A model generated the notes under the pieces. That model did no database searches, was not told the origin of the DNA, and saw only the letters and a program-made list of their open reading frames with translations. 25,198 bases of DNA from Phaeoceros laevis (lineage: Eukaryota > Anthocerotophyta > Anthocerotopsida > Notothyladales): NCBI GenBank assembly GCA_049999765.1, contig JBNGIQ010009194.1:1-25198 (forward strand). The letters run 5' to 3'. Below, one piece after another: positions 10,020 to 18,963 of this stretch (positions are counted from its first letter, which is position 1; every line of letters starts with the position of its first letter). A program made the position numbers and the translations under genes.

Positions 10020-11231
10020 TTTAGCAGTCCACAGGGCTTAACAATCATGGATAGGTGCGGTTGGGCAGACCAACCTCAAGAGGTGTCATGCATTTTGCAC
10101 AAGTGCCCACTACTATTGGACAAAGTTGCCTTAATGCAAACCACAATGCCCGGGAGTAATCCTTAGCACTATGTGTGTAGAGTAATTGAGGGAGGTTTAC
10201 ACCGTTCAAAAGAGACCAACAGTGCCTTTTATCAAAGCAAGCTTGGCGCGATGCTTGTCCCTCTTGCTTTGATGTTGATTTTCTTTTTGTGAATTTTGGT
10301 GCTTTTTACTTATCAGAAGGATATACAATTATTTATTTTGTGGAATATTGGTGCCTTTTCTTTTAAAATGCAAGCCTCATGGATATACATTTGGATGTGA
10401 CCTTTAATGTTGATTTGCTCCACCTAGCTTGAGTTGTTCCTCTAGCTAGTTTTAGTTTGTTTGATATATTCTTGAGGCTCCTTTTGAAATCACTTGCAGC
10501 TAGCTTTGGTTTCTCTTTGTTTTCTTCTTCTTAGCAGCTACTGATTGCACAGCTTGATGTTTTTCATAATCAGGAAGAAAGTTCTTCAATGATCTTTTTT
10601 CTCTACTTTTGATTATCGTGTTCCGTCTTGAAACGTCAATGTCTAGTGTAGAGAACGTGGAGGGCTGGTTTTTGGTATCTAGGCCTATCATCCGGGACTT
10701 TGAAGGTTTCGTCTATGAAAAAACATGTTGAATAGGACATCACAACTAGGAATAATGTGAAAATAGTGTGCACGTACATATTTATCTACTTTTCTTTGCC
10801 ACTTTTGCATTCTTATACTCAAGCATTACTTTTCTCAACCTTTCGCACATCAAAACCAAAGGTTTAGAAAGGGGCAAATACAAAAGAGTACTACCATCCT
10901 CAATAATACATAGGGCAAGGAAGCCTGGGACACTTTGGTTAACACTTTGGTGCAATGTTGAGGCATGGTTACAAGTTAGCAAGTGATATTGCTACCTAGG
11001 CTAGCTAGGTATCTAGGTTAGCTAAGTTAGCTAGGCTGGCGAACTTAGCTAGATTTGATATATCACAAGTTTAGCTACCTAGGATAAGCTACTTCACAAA
11101 AATGTCCAATTTAGCCTTAGCTTGTTCGTGAGCGCTCTCTTCAATTCTTCAGTTCCAATTCCTTCACCTACTCATTCTGCTCCTCATTCTGTTCTTCAAT
11201 CTCCTTAAGCTGGTTCTCCTTTTCCTGAAGG
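10020..11231. other. Intergenic region without recognisable genes
   Basis: AT-rich DNA with many short T-runs. Apart from the TAGC-rich patch at 10991-11052, nothing was recognised: no long open frame, tRNA or clear transposon termini. Confidence 0.5.
10991..11052. repeat. Imperfect CTAGGTTAGCTA tandem repeat
   Basis: The words CTAGG, TAGCTA and GTTAGCTA recur throughout the stretch, giving a short self-complementary low-complexity patch. Related words continue to about 11090. Confidence 0.6.
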
Positions 11232-11292
11232 GCTTGCTGTCTCTCCTTGCACCGCTCTCCCTCTCTCTCCCTCTCTTCCGGCTTCCGAGAAC

Positions 11293-12299
11293 CATGAGCA
11301 TGCGGGTAGGAAAGGAGGAGATGCCTAGGAAGAGGCCAGGAGAACTCCTTGATGCAAGGATTACTCCATCTTCTAAGAAGGGGAGCCCACTATCCGTTTC
11401 TGCGGCAGCCTTGAGCCAAGCTCGACAAGCCCTTTTATATGTGCAGCTTCAGGGTTCAGTAAGGAGCACTTCGTTGTCAACTTTCCGCTTGTTGTTACCG
11501 AGGCGATGGGTGATTGCAATGCTGAGGGAGGGAATTATATGTTTTGGGGTGGCAGGTGTTCTCCAACAACTCTACATCATGTCATCTACACTTACTTAGA
11601 GCCTACATTAGCTGCAGCTCAGCGGGCTTTTAGTTCTGCAACCAAGAAGTTGGAGTGGCGAGTGATCATGGCTTCAATATTCCCTGTTATAGCCAACTTA
11701 AGCATCATGCAGGGTATGGAATACGGAGATATCTTTGTCAATTCCTCACTGAGAGGTGATGAGGGCGATGATGAGAGTTCTGGCACCTGAAGAAAATAGA
11801 GGCGGACGAATAAGTGGAGGGGCCTGGCATTTTTTGCAGACCCATAGTAGACGATGTCTACAGTCATGAAGACCTGGTAGTGACACACGAGGACACTGGA
11901 GCAGGTTCTAAGAGGAATGAAGCACTTGACTTCACAGTCAAGGTGTTTGATCGGAGCTTAAAGAAATAGGTGTATAAAGCGGTAATCGACATGAAGCAGA
12001 GCTTGAGCTCCGTCTGCTGGCGCAGTTTGATCATCTGGCAACTAGCCGTGTACGCTGTCAGCGCAGCCAAGGCAAATTGGGCACTGAAGCGCCATAAGCC
12101 TGTGTATATCATATGTGGCCATTACCAATGGGCAGTGGATTGGGTGCCGGTTCGTTCCCACAGGACGCGTTCGCGTGCATGAAAACAAAATTTCCAGTGC
12201 GCAGTTGTATCATAGCGAGAAGAAGAGAGTGGAAACAATTGTGGGAAGCACCGAATCTTTGTGTACCAATTCACAACTGCTGTTCAAAGCCTTCGCTTA
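11293..12299 (+). pseudogene. Decayed coding-like stretch, family unknown
   Basis: A frame starting at 11293 (MSMRVGKEEMPRKRPGELLD...) reads naturally to about 11455. The coding-like signal then continues in another frame (EHFVVNFPLVVTEAMGDC through 11790, TGA). A third piece reads well at 12115-12300 (QWIGCRFVPTGRVRVHENK). Switching frames without clear splice sites suggests an inactivated gene or transposon ORF. No domain was recognised, so this is a pattern-based call only. Confidence 0.3.
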
Positions 12300-13619
12300 G
12301 GTAGATTAACACCTTTCTTTATGATTTCTACTTACAAGAGGATGAGAGCTTAGTTGATCTAATAGCTAGCTAGGCTAAATAGGTGCAAAGAGTACTTACA
12401 AACATTAACCTTAAATAGTTGTTCTTCTTAAGAACGCTGTAAAATCATGTAAGCTCTAAGTTGATGTAAGGCTATAAGCCTTTCTACCGTTTTATAAAGC
12501 CGTGCCATATCACAATTTTTTTTTTTCCTTGCGGCTCAAGCTTGCAAAAGACCATCTCCACGGGTCCATAACTAGATGTCCAAGAAGCTGTGAGTACTGA
12601 AGTTGGGTAACTTCCCTCAAAATCTCAAATAGGAGAATCCAAAATATACCTAGTACATCCACCTACTGCGCTACCAGTGCGTTTGCATGCTCGATTCCCA
12701 TGTGGAGTTGGCTAGCATGACTTTTCTACTACTACTACCAATTTTTTCTCTATTGATTATGTTAAGACTACATTACAAGGCTTTGAAAATTGAAAAATCC
12801 AAAACTTGGGAGGGGAACACTTTTAGTTGATAAAGAGCGCGTTCCCATGTACCGGATAGTGGAGCAAAAAAATAATGTTTGACTGCTGTTGACCCTTTGT
12901 ACGTTCAAATTACATGTACTAAAAAAGTGACTTGGCTTAGTTCGGCTCAAAAAAATAGTTTTTTTGTTGGCCACCAAAGCGTGCCGCTAAAAAACTTAAA
13001 GTACGTCGGAAATGTAACCTAACTTCCGCCGGTTACGTATCCGGCGCCCTACTTCCCCTAGGCCACTTCCGAAATGCATGGAGTGGCTATGTGAGCTAAA
13101 GGTAGCCGACCTGCAGCCAACCAACCTTGCTCTCCACTCTTGCACCATGACCATCTCTCATAGGCACACTTCAAATAATGCACGTCGATAAGAACTGCAC
13201 AAAGCTGTCAAAGTGCCCACGAGCATGCGAGCCACGTGCCTCACCGTGCAGGCCGTGAAGACTATCATGTCGAAATGAACTGTCCCCTGAAACACTATCC
13301 GGCCGGCAGGTAGTTAGGTCAAAATTTTGAAATATAAGTTTTTGAGTGTGAATGTAATTTAAGTATTTGGGCTTTCTAAGAAATTAAGACTTTAGCTTAG
13401 TAGTTTATAGTTCTATGGATGTGAACACCCTCAAAGTGTAGCGTGCAAATGGCGGCTATTTCACCTCTCTCCCTTGCGGAGGTTTGCACTCATGTAGTGC
13501 ATCGATTGAAATGTGCCACTGTAAAACCCTCCTAAAATGACTAGTGTGCGCGTGTCATTTGTGGGAGGGTTTTATGACGGTATATGCTCTGATGCTATCA
13601 CTCTACATCGCCTTGTCTT
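12300..13619. other. Intergenic region, nothing recognised
   Basis: AT-rich sequence with homopolymer T and A runs. No long ORF, RNA gene or matching repeat ends were seen. Confidence 0.5.
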
Positions 13620-13733
13620 GTTGGCTGCATTCGTGCGGAGGCAGCACAAAGGCGCTCCCGTAGTGCTACGGAGGCTGCTGCTCGTGGATATGGCTGCCGC
13701 CCTAGTGATGGTACGCAGATGTAGCTTCCCCTC
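13620..13733 (-). pseudogene. Inverted fragment of the LBD gene third exon
   Basis: This 114-bp stretch matches the reverse complement of 15063-15190 in the downstream LBD gene. About 73 of the first 80 aligned bases agree, from TTGGCTGCA through GGCTGCCGCC. An indel of about 15 bp follows, and the match resumes at GGTACGCAGATG and TTCCCCTC. It has no start codon, LOB domain or splice context of its own. It is either a remnant of an inverted duplicate gene or a captured exon piece. Confidence 0.85.
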
Positions 13734-14179
13734 TCATTGATTAACGCCTGCGCCGATGCTTGCAAGTTTGAAGGGAGGGACAGGCGTCACCTGGGCAAAC
13801 GGTGGGCACAGCCTGCCATACCGTGCCCTTGCCCGTGGAGCATGTGGACCTGGCGACCGGGGTGGGCCGGTGAAGCGAAGTTTGTAGCGAAGTTTGCAGG
13901 CTGCATTTGCGCCGTGGCTCTGCTTTCCAACTAATTGGTATGCCAAAGAAAGACGGTGTTGCTAATTTTGTCATTAGCTGGAGGTGTTTGCTATATCGAG
14001 ACTGGGAGTTGCTGTGAGTGAGCTCGCCGCCACCGCCATCCTCTCTGCCATGGCGGTGGCGGCGGAGCCGTGAGCGGGGCCTCGGCACAGAGCCCCCCCT
14101 GCTCGAAGGCTCAACTGTGCTGTGCAGTGGCCCGTGTTCCCTCCTCCCTCGTCGCTCGCGCGCGCTCCCGAGGGCGGCT
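13734..14179. promoter_or_regulatory. Upstream region and presumed promoter/leader of the LBD gene
   Basis: GC-rich leader just before the LBD start codon. The LBD frame stays open upstream to an ATG at 14018, but that extension is Arg/Pro/Ser-rich and not typical of the family. A short tandem repeat (TAGCGAAGTTTG-like) occurs at about 13873-13897. Confidence 0.4.
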
Positions 14180-15490
14180 ATGGCGGCCAGGGCTCCGGGC
14201 TCCACCTCCAACCAGGCCTGCGCAGCCTGCAAGTACCAGCGGCGCAAGTGCTCCCCCGACTGCCCGCTCTCCCCCTACTTCCCGCCCGACCAGCCCAAGC
14301 GCTTCCACAACGTGCACAAGCTCTTCGGCGTCTCCAACATCCTGCGCATTCTCAAGCTCGTCGATCCGGCCAAGCGCGAGGACACCATCAAGTCCATCGT
14401 CTACGAGGCCGACACCCGCGAAAAGGATCCCGTCCATGGCTGCCTCGGCGTCATCTCCCTCCTCCAGTCCCAGGTAAGGTACTAGCTGCCTGGCCTCTCT
14501 CGAACCTCAAATTCGCCTGCCTGCAATTCCTCTTCCTCCCGAGGATCCAAACCCTAAGATTGATGGATTGCTTCCTTTCTTCCTTCCTTTGCTCCCGCTG
14601 CCTCCCTCCGCCTGCAAATTTGCTGAATGAATGGAAGCTAGCATGAATTTAATGCAGCTGGTGAAGCTCAAGGACGAGCTGGCGCTGGTGAGGGAGCAGC
14701 TCTACATGCTGGAGCAGCAGCAGCACTCGGTGCTTCTGCAACAGCACCTGGCACAGCAGCAGGCTGCATTTGCCGCTGCGGCAGGTACGCCAGCTCCTCC
14801 TTTTCCTGCAAAATGACGGTGAGGTGATGCAATGTGGCTAGGTCTGAAGCCACAATTCGCATCGGCAGGGCATGGATTGCAGCAGGCCGTGTACCCGTCG
14901 GCGCTGGCGATGAGCGGCAGCGGAATGGGAATGCTGGCCATAGGGGGAGGGGGNNNNNNNNNNNNNNNNNNNNNNNNNNNNNNNNNNNNNNNNNNNNNNN
15001 NNNNNNNNNNNNNNNNNNNNNNNNNNNNNNNNNNNNNNNNNNNNNNNNNNNNNGAGGATACCGAGGGGAACCGGCATCTGCGTACCACCAGCAGGGAGTA
15101 GCGCTAGCAGGCGGCAGCCATAGCCACGGGCAGCAACCTCCGCAGCACTACGGGAGCGCTTTTGTGCTGCCTCCGCAGGATTGCAGCCAACAGCAGCAGC
15201 AGCGGCACACCACCAGCCACGGCCACGGCCAGCAGCAGCAGCAGCAACAACAACAAGTGAGCAGCAGCTCCTGCTCCTTCGTGCCCGAGTCGTGTGCGAG
15301 CCCCAGCCTCGTGAGCTCCTACAACAACAGCTTCGTAGAGAGCCGGCCTCCTTCCTTCTACGAGTCCCGGCATGCGCAGCAGCAGCAGCACCCTTCGTTG
15401 CCGCAAGGCTCGTTTGTGGAGACGCGACAGTTGCAATTGCAAGATAGCAGCAACAACAGCAACAACCTAGGCTGGAAGTTGACTCTTTAG
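14180..15490 (+). CDS. LOB-domain (LBD) transcription factor, LBD22/27-like
   Basis: Exons: 14180-14473, 14658-14784 and 14869-15490, with GT-AG junctions; the last exon contains a 100-N gap. Exon 1 encodes the LOB domain: the CX2CX6CX3C zinc motif (CAACKYQRRKCSPDC), the GAS-like block FGVSNILRIL, and the DPVHGCLGVISLLQSQ end. Exon 2 begins with a coiled coil of Leu heptads (LVKLKDELALVREQL), placing it in class I. CKYQRRKC and DPVHGCL resemble the LBD22/LBD27 branch from memory. The remainder is Gln/Ser/His-rich (CAG repeats), likely an activation region, ending GWKLTL. LBD proteins are plant-specific nuclear DNA-binding factors in organ boundary, meristem and pollen development. Frames on the two sides of the gap differ; continuity requires a true gap length of 2 modulo 3. 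The start at 14180 (GGCTATGG) matches the usual short N-terminus. Confidence 0.9.
14954..15053. other. Assembly gap (100 N) inside LBD exon 3
   Basis: Exactly 100 Ns, preceded by a G-rich run (GGGGGAGGGGG) that may have caused sequencing failure. The Gly-coding run suggests a poly-Gly or low-complexity insert. Confidence 0.99.
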
Positions 15491-16280
15491 GATATCCTAA
15501 ATTAGTGAGAATGTAACTGTTCCCGAGGCCATGAATGATCACCGTACAGAACGCCCACACGTGTGTCACTGTTTGGAACCAAGAGATCTTCTTGCAAGCG
15601 CCTCCTACAGCAGGAGAGCCGTTTCCAACAAAAGGCTGTAGAAGAGTGGATCTATCTTCTGTCTCCAGGGGTCTTCATACCTAGAATGCCTGCCATGGAA
15701 GTTGCCAGACCTTGTGCAGGTCTAGGCCTTTCAAGTGAGCAATTAATCACTCTGTAAAAAGAAACTAATATGATGCCTGCCTGCAGGCAGACTTGTGGCT
15801 GAAATCCCGTGGACATGAATTCCTCGGTTGGCAGTCACCTCCTACAGGACTTCACGGTGGTTGAATCCTGCTTTGAGAGACGTCTGCAGAAATTGCAGAC
15901 AGGTGACGAACTCGTGTACAACAAAATCTCAACCTGGATTTATAAATTCCTACAACTGACTTCAGGCGGAACTTCAGGTCCCAATGTTCATCGACTATAG
16001 AGTCCTTGAAAGTTGGAAAATTTCAGGTGACACAACACAAAGTCCTTGGGAGGCCATAGTCCTGTGCAGTCCTGTCCAAATGGAACCATTTCCAGGAGCC
16101 GTGCAGCATGTTGTAAGCTTGCCAAAATCCAGCAGGAATCCTTTAGAGTTGTTGGCCCTTGTGCTTTCAAGGCTAGTATGACCTCGGATGTTCCCTACAA
16201 TCTGAGCCTTTTTCACCTCCCCAGGTCCATGCGGTGACACCTGCCCAGAAAACAGGCACTCCCACTCCCTCCTACCAGTA
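15491..16280. other. Intergenic region between LBD and the minus-strand F-box ORF
   Basis: This includes the LBD 3' end. A minus-strand frame at 15995-16456 is open and partly coding-like (LVSDSDTDVVFAYNTRGFG at its upper end); it may be the frame-shifted continuation of the F-box ORF. Nothing else was recognised. Confidence 0.4.
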
Positions 16281-16682
16281 CTAGTGCTCTTGTCCAGCGT
16301 TAACTTGTACGAGCATAATGCTGCCCGTGTTGCGCCAAACCCTCTGGTGTTGTATGCGAACACAACGTCGGTGTCCGAGTCTGAGACGAGCATGAATTGC
16401 AACAAGGCGCTCTCCCAGTTCCAGCGTGCAATTCGGGTAGCCACGGCACACCGCAATCGAAGCAGACTGCTGGCGGAAATCGGCAGAGGTCCTGAGCTCC
16501 TTCCATCGCTTGCAAACGCAGCAGAAGCGGGCTTGGCTGGATGCGGGCAGAAACAGGAGGACTCTCTCCACCAACTCCTGAAGCAGCAGGCTCCACAGAG
16601 CTTCCTTCAGGAATATCGGCTCCTGGGAATAGTCACTCCTGGTGTCGAACAAAGCCTCCAGCACTGATACCCGTGCTTCCAT
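16281..16682 (-). pseudogene. F-box protein fragment, probably frameshifted
   Basis: The ORF starts MEARVSVLEALF and holds an F-box at about residues 31-70 (QELVERVLLFLPASSQARFC, then CKRWKEL). F-box proteins bind SKP1 and act as substrate receptors of SCF ubiquitin ligases. After GYPNCTLELG the frame stops reading naturally and ends at 133 aa. A more natural sequence (FMLVSDSDTDVVFAYNTRG) continues in another minus frame, open down to 15995. No suitable intron fits between them, so a frameshift is likely. It is paralogous to the plus-strand F-box ORF at 17516: ERVLLFLP..-QARF-VCK-W, SIA, and YP-C--LG are shared. It could still be a short functional gene. Confidence 0.55.
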
Positions 16683-17028
16683 CTCCTTGGAACCCTGAAG
16701 CCATCGTTACAGCTGTACATGTGACACGACTTGTAGTGGTGCCTAGAATTGCAAGTTCCAGTTCGGGCTGGCCTTGGTTCAAGCCTGTTATTGGGAACTA
16801 CTAACAGCAGTGGAACCAGCATCGATACAGGACACTGTTTTTTCTCTTTGCTGAAGAATTTCCAATTTTCCACATCCAAAGCTTGGTGCTCAAGTCAGGT
16901 GCTAGGGTTAGTTTATGATTGGATCTGCCGAGGATCTGTGAGGAAAGGAAGCTTGAGTGCTTACAAAACGTTGGAGGTTGATGCAAGATTGATAAGCCCT
17001 CCGATGCCGCATAAGCAAACACGACAGA

Positions 17029-17038
17029 ACATTTTAAA
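17029..17038 (+). promoter_or_regulatory. Conserved AT-rich element upstream of tRNA-Gln copy 1
   Basis: ACATTTTAAA begins 38 bp before the tRNA. The identical decamer begins 39 bp before the second tRNA copy. Plant tRNA genes commonly carry a TATA-like element near -30, so this probably helps place Pol III. Confidence 0.5.
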
Positions 17039-17066
17039 AAGTAGCTAAAACGTGAGTCGGAAGTGT

Positions 17067-17138
17067 GGTCCTGTAGTCTAGTGGTTAGGACACTGGACTC
17101 TGAATCCAGTAGCCCGAGTTCAAATCTCGGTAGGACCT
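17067..17138 (+). tRNA. tRNA-Gln (anticodon CTG), copy 1
   Basis: A 72-nt cloverleaf with no intron. The acceptor stem is GGTCCTG/TAGGACC (one G-U pair) with discriminator T. The anticodon stem CTGGA/TCCAG encloses loop CTCTGAA, with CTG at 17100-17102, reading CAG. The T arm is CCGAG-TTCAAAT-CTCGG. Internal A and B boxes are intact. Only TTT follows directly; the first TTTT is at 17167-17170, about 29 nt downstream, implying a 3' trailer. Confidence 0.96.
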
Positions 17139-17260
17139 TTCCTTGAGATAAGTTTCCTGAGCATGGTTTTGCAATTAGCCTTTGCCTTTATTCAGCGTTC
17201 ACGAACCATGTGACATAGTACTGCAATCCGAGAATAATTTTGGCAATTATCCTGCTTTTT

Positions 17261-17270
17261 ACATTTTAAA
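17261..17270 (+). promoter_or_regulatory. Conserved AT-rich element upstream of tRNA-Gln copy 2
   Basis: ACATTTTAAA, identical to the element ahead of copy 1 and at nearly the same distance (39 bp before the tRNA). Confidence 0.5.
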
Positions 17271-17299
17271 TAACCCACTAATTAATGCGGCATCTGTGC

Positions 17300-17371
17300 G
17301 GTCCTGTAGTCTAGTGGTTAGGACACTGGACTCTGAATCCAGTAACCCGAGTTCAAATCTCGGTAGGACCT
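17300..17371 (+). tRNA. tRNA-Gln (anticodon CTG), copy 2
   Basis: Identical to copy 1 except for one base in the variable region (AGTAACCC versus AGTAGCCC). The anticodon CTG is at 17333-17335. The first TTTT is at 17393-17396, inside a GTTTTGCAATTA word that also follows copy 1, so the flanks were duplicated with the gene. Confidence 0.96.
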
Positions 17372-17515
17372 TGTGGTACCTCTGACTGGAAGTTTTGCAA
17401 TTAACCTAGGCCTTGGACTTTATCTGCTGCTGGATATCCTGTGAATCTGCGGCGCTATCCCAGTGATTGTCACTGAACTAACTCCACTCCGTAGTAGTGC
17501 TTACAGCTCCTCGAT

Positions 17516-18490
17516 TTGGACATGATGAACAAGCAAGCGTACTGTTACTCTTCCTTGAACTGCGTACGGAGGGAACTTGGCAACAACAAGGTCGGGGCGA
17601 CGCTTTTTTTTTTCTCCGAAGATGGCGGGCCAACCCTGCGACTGACTCCCGCACTCGTCGCCATGGAGGGGTTGACGGTCGTCGCTGATGCGCAGCCTGA
17701 GGGAGGGTGGCCTCAGGCTTACATGACGCCAATACGCCTGATCCTGGTGGAAGATTTGGACACCCGCAGCAAGGCGGAGAAGGCAACCCCGACTGTGGTG
17801 GAACCCTTGTGGGAGCACATTCCCGGAGACTTGCTGGAGCGAGTGCTTCTGTTCCTGCCGGGACCTTGCCAAGCTCGCTTTCAGACCGTGTGCAAGCTAT
17901 GGTGGCAGCTCATGTCTTCCGTGCAATTCCGGGAAAAGACGTCCAGTATCGCATTCCGCAGGAGCTACCCTACCTGCATGGTGCAGCTCGGGTCTGCGGC
18001 CGCCGGGGATGGCATCAAGAAGCGGTTCAAGGTGCGGGAGGTGGACGTCCCGCACATCCCCTTCCACTTTGAGGGGCCTTTGGTCTACCGAGGAGGACCC
18101 GCGGAAGCCACCGTCCAGGCTTGTTGGCCTGTCTTCGCATTGGCTCGCTGCGACGACATGTACCGGCCCAGGGAACTGTGTTTCCGGAGGCGGCGTGCGG
18201 ACCATACCTTTGAGAACCTGACTCGGATAGAGATGGGAGGGGCCGGGAAGACGGTCTGGGATGTTTGGATGGTGGAAGCAGCAGGTGTCCCCGCGCAGAT
18301 GTTTTTCAGCGTCCGGCCTGCAGCTCTTCCGAAGCCTAAACCGACCACCACGCTGCCTCACAAGGGGGCGGGCTCTTTAGGTGCTGGAAGTCGGGTGCAG
18401 TTTGCTTTCTACGCCTTGGTGGTGTTGTGGGTCTCGGCGGCCGTCATGGGGAATGCGCTGTCGCAAATGCTGTGGGGTGGGAGAGCGTAA
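17516..18490 (+). CDS. F-box protein with C-terminal membrane segment
   Basis: Uninterrupted 324-codon frame. A start at the internal Met at 17663 (GCCATGGAGG context, 275 aa) is also plausible because the first 49 residues look leader-like. The F-box is at about residues 101-140 (IPGDLLERVLLFLPGPCQAR, then VCKLWWQL). This would bind SKP1 in an SCF ubiquitin ligase. No kelch or LRR repeats are evident downstream. A hydrophobic helix near residues 294-315 (FAFYALVVLWVSAAVMGNAL) suggests membrane anchoring. It is related to the inverted F-box fragment about 1 kb away, on the other side of the tRNA pair. Because this DNA is GC-rich, other frames are open too, so the C-terminal half is less certain than the F-box. 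Confidence 0.65.
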   Translation: MDMMNKQAYCYSSLNCVRRELGNNKVGATLFFFSEDGGPTLRLTPALVAMEGLTVVADAQPEGGWPQAYMTPIRLILVEDLDTRSKAEKATPTVVEPLWEHIPGDLLERVLLFLPGPCQARFQTVCKLWWQLMSSVQFREKTSSIAFRRSYPTCMVQLGSAAAGDGIKKRFKVREVDVPHIPFHFEGPLVYRGGPAEATVQACWPVFALARCDDMYRPRELCFRRRRADHTFENLTRIEMGGAGKTVWDVWMVEAAGVPAQMFFSVRPAALPKPKPTTTLPHKGAGSLGAGSRVQFAFYALVVLWVSAAVMGNALSQMLWGGRA

Positions 18491-18963
18491 TGACTGCAGC
18501 AGTTGACGCTGGAAGTGGGGTTGTCCAGGCAGCCGGATGGATGGACAAAGCACACATTCGGGGCTCAGGGCAGCGAGAAACATCATTTCATAGTAAGGGT
18601 TCCTCTGCTACACATCACACCTGCGTGGGCATTCGGCAGCCTCACGTCAGTCTCATGGCCAGTTTTTTTGTGTCAAATGTAGGTTAGAGTCCCTCAAGCC
18701 AAACAGGATGCGAGTTTTATCGGACTGCCCACACTGTCCTTGTCATTAGAGACGTCAGTCGATGCCTTCTTGGCATGGGAGACTTCAGCTGCTTGCCATT
18801 CGATGAGGCTTCCTCGAGCGTGTCAGTCAGGTCGGGATGCACTGCTTTGGAGCCCATGCGCTTCCCAATTGCAAGGCATCACCTGTCGCTTGGAAAGCGA
18901 CGGAATCATCGATGCAGCTTTGGAAGTCAGTGCAACTGATTCAGTTAGCAATTTTCTTCTCGC
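18491..18963. other. Intergenic region between convergent F-box and PPR genes
   Basis: It should hold both 3' ends. No RNA gene or repeat was recognised. Confidence 0.45.

Larger units (their letters stand above)
17029..17430 (+). repeat. Tandem duplication carrying tRNA-Gln and its flanks
   Basis: Two units with tRNA starts 233 bp apart. Shared outside the tRNA are ACATTTTAAA upstream and GTTTTGCAATTA-CCT...CTTTAT downstream. The rest of the flanks has diverged while the tRNA body is almost identical. This suggests an older duplication with the gene kept by selection or conversion. Confidence 0.65.

Noticed and set aside
11234-11292. Leu/Ser-rich start of an ORF as a signal peptide
   Set aside because: It is encoded by a CTCTC-type low-complexity tract and belongs to a stretch with frame breaks.
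13896-13910. 15-bp exact match (GCAGGCTGCATTTGC) to LBD exon 2 at 14759-14773
   Set aside because: Short and without flanking similarity; expected about once by chance in a window this size.
14018-14179. Upstream in-frame ATG extending the LBD protein by 54 residues
   Set aside because: The extension is Arg/Pro/Ser-rich GC-rich leader sequence; LBD proteins normally begin a few residues before the zinc motif, and ATG 14180 fits.
14838-15569. Minus-strand Cys/Ser-rich frame across the LBD exon and gap
   Set aside because: It is antisense to CAG/Gln repeats of LBD and includes Ns; poly-Cys runs are the shadow of GCA/CAG repeats.
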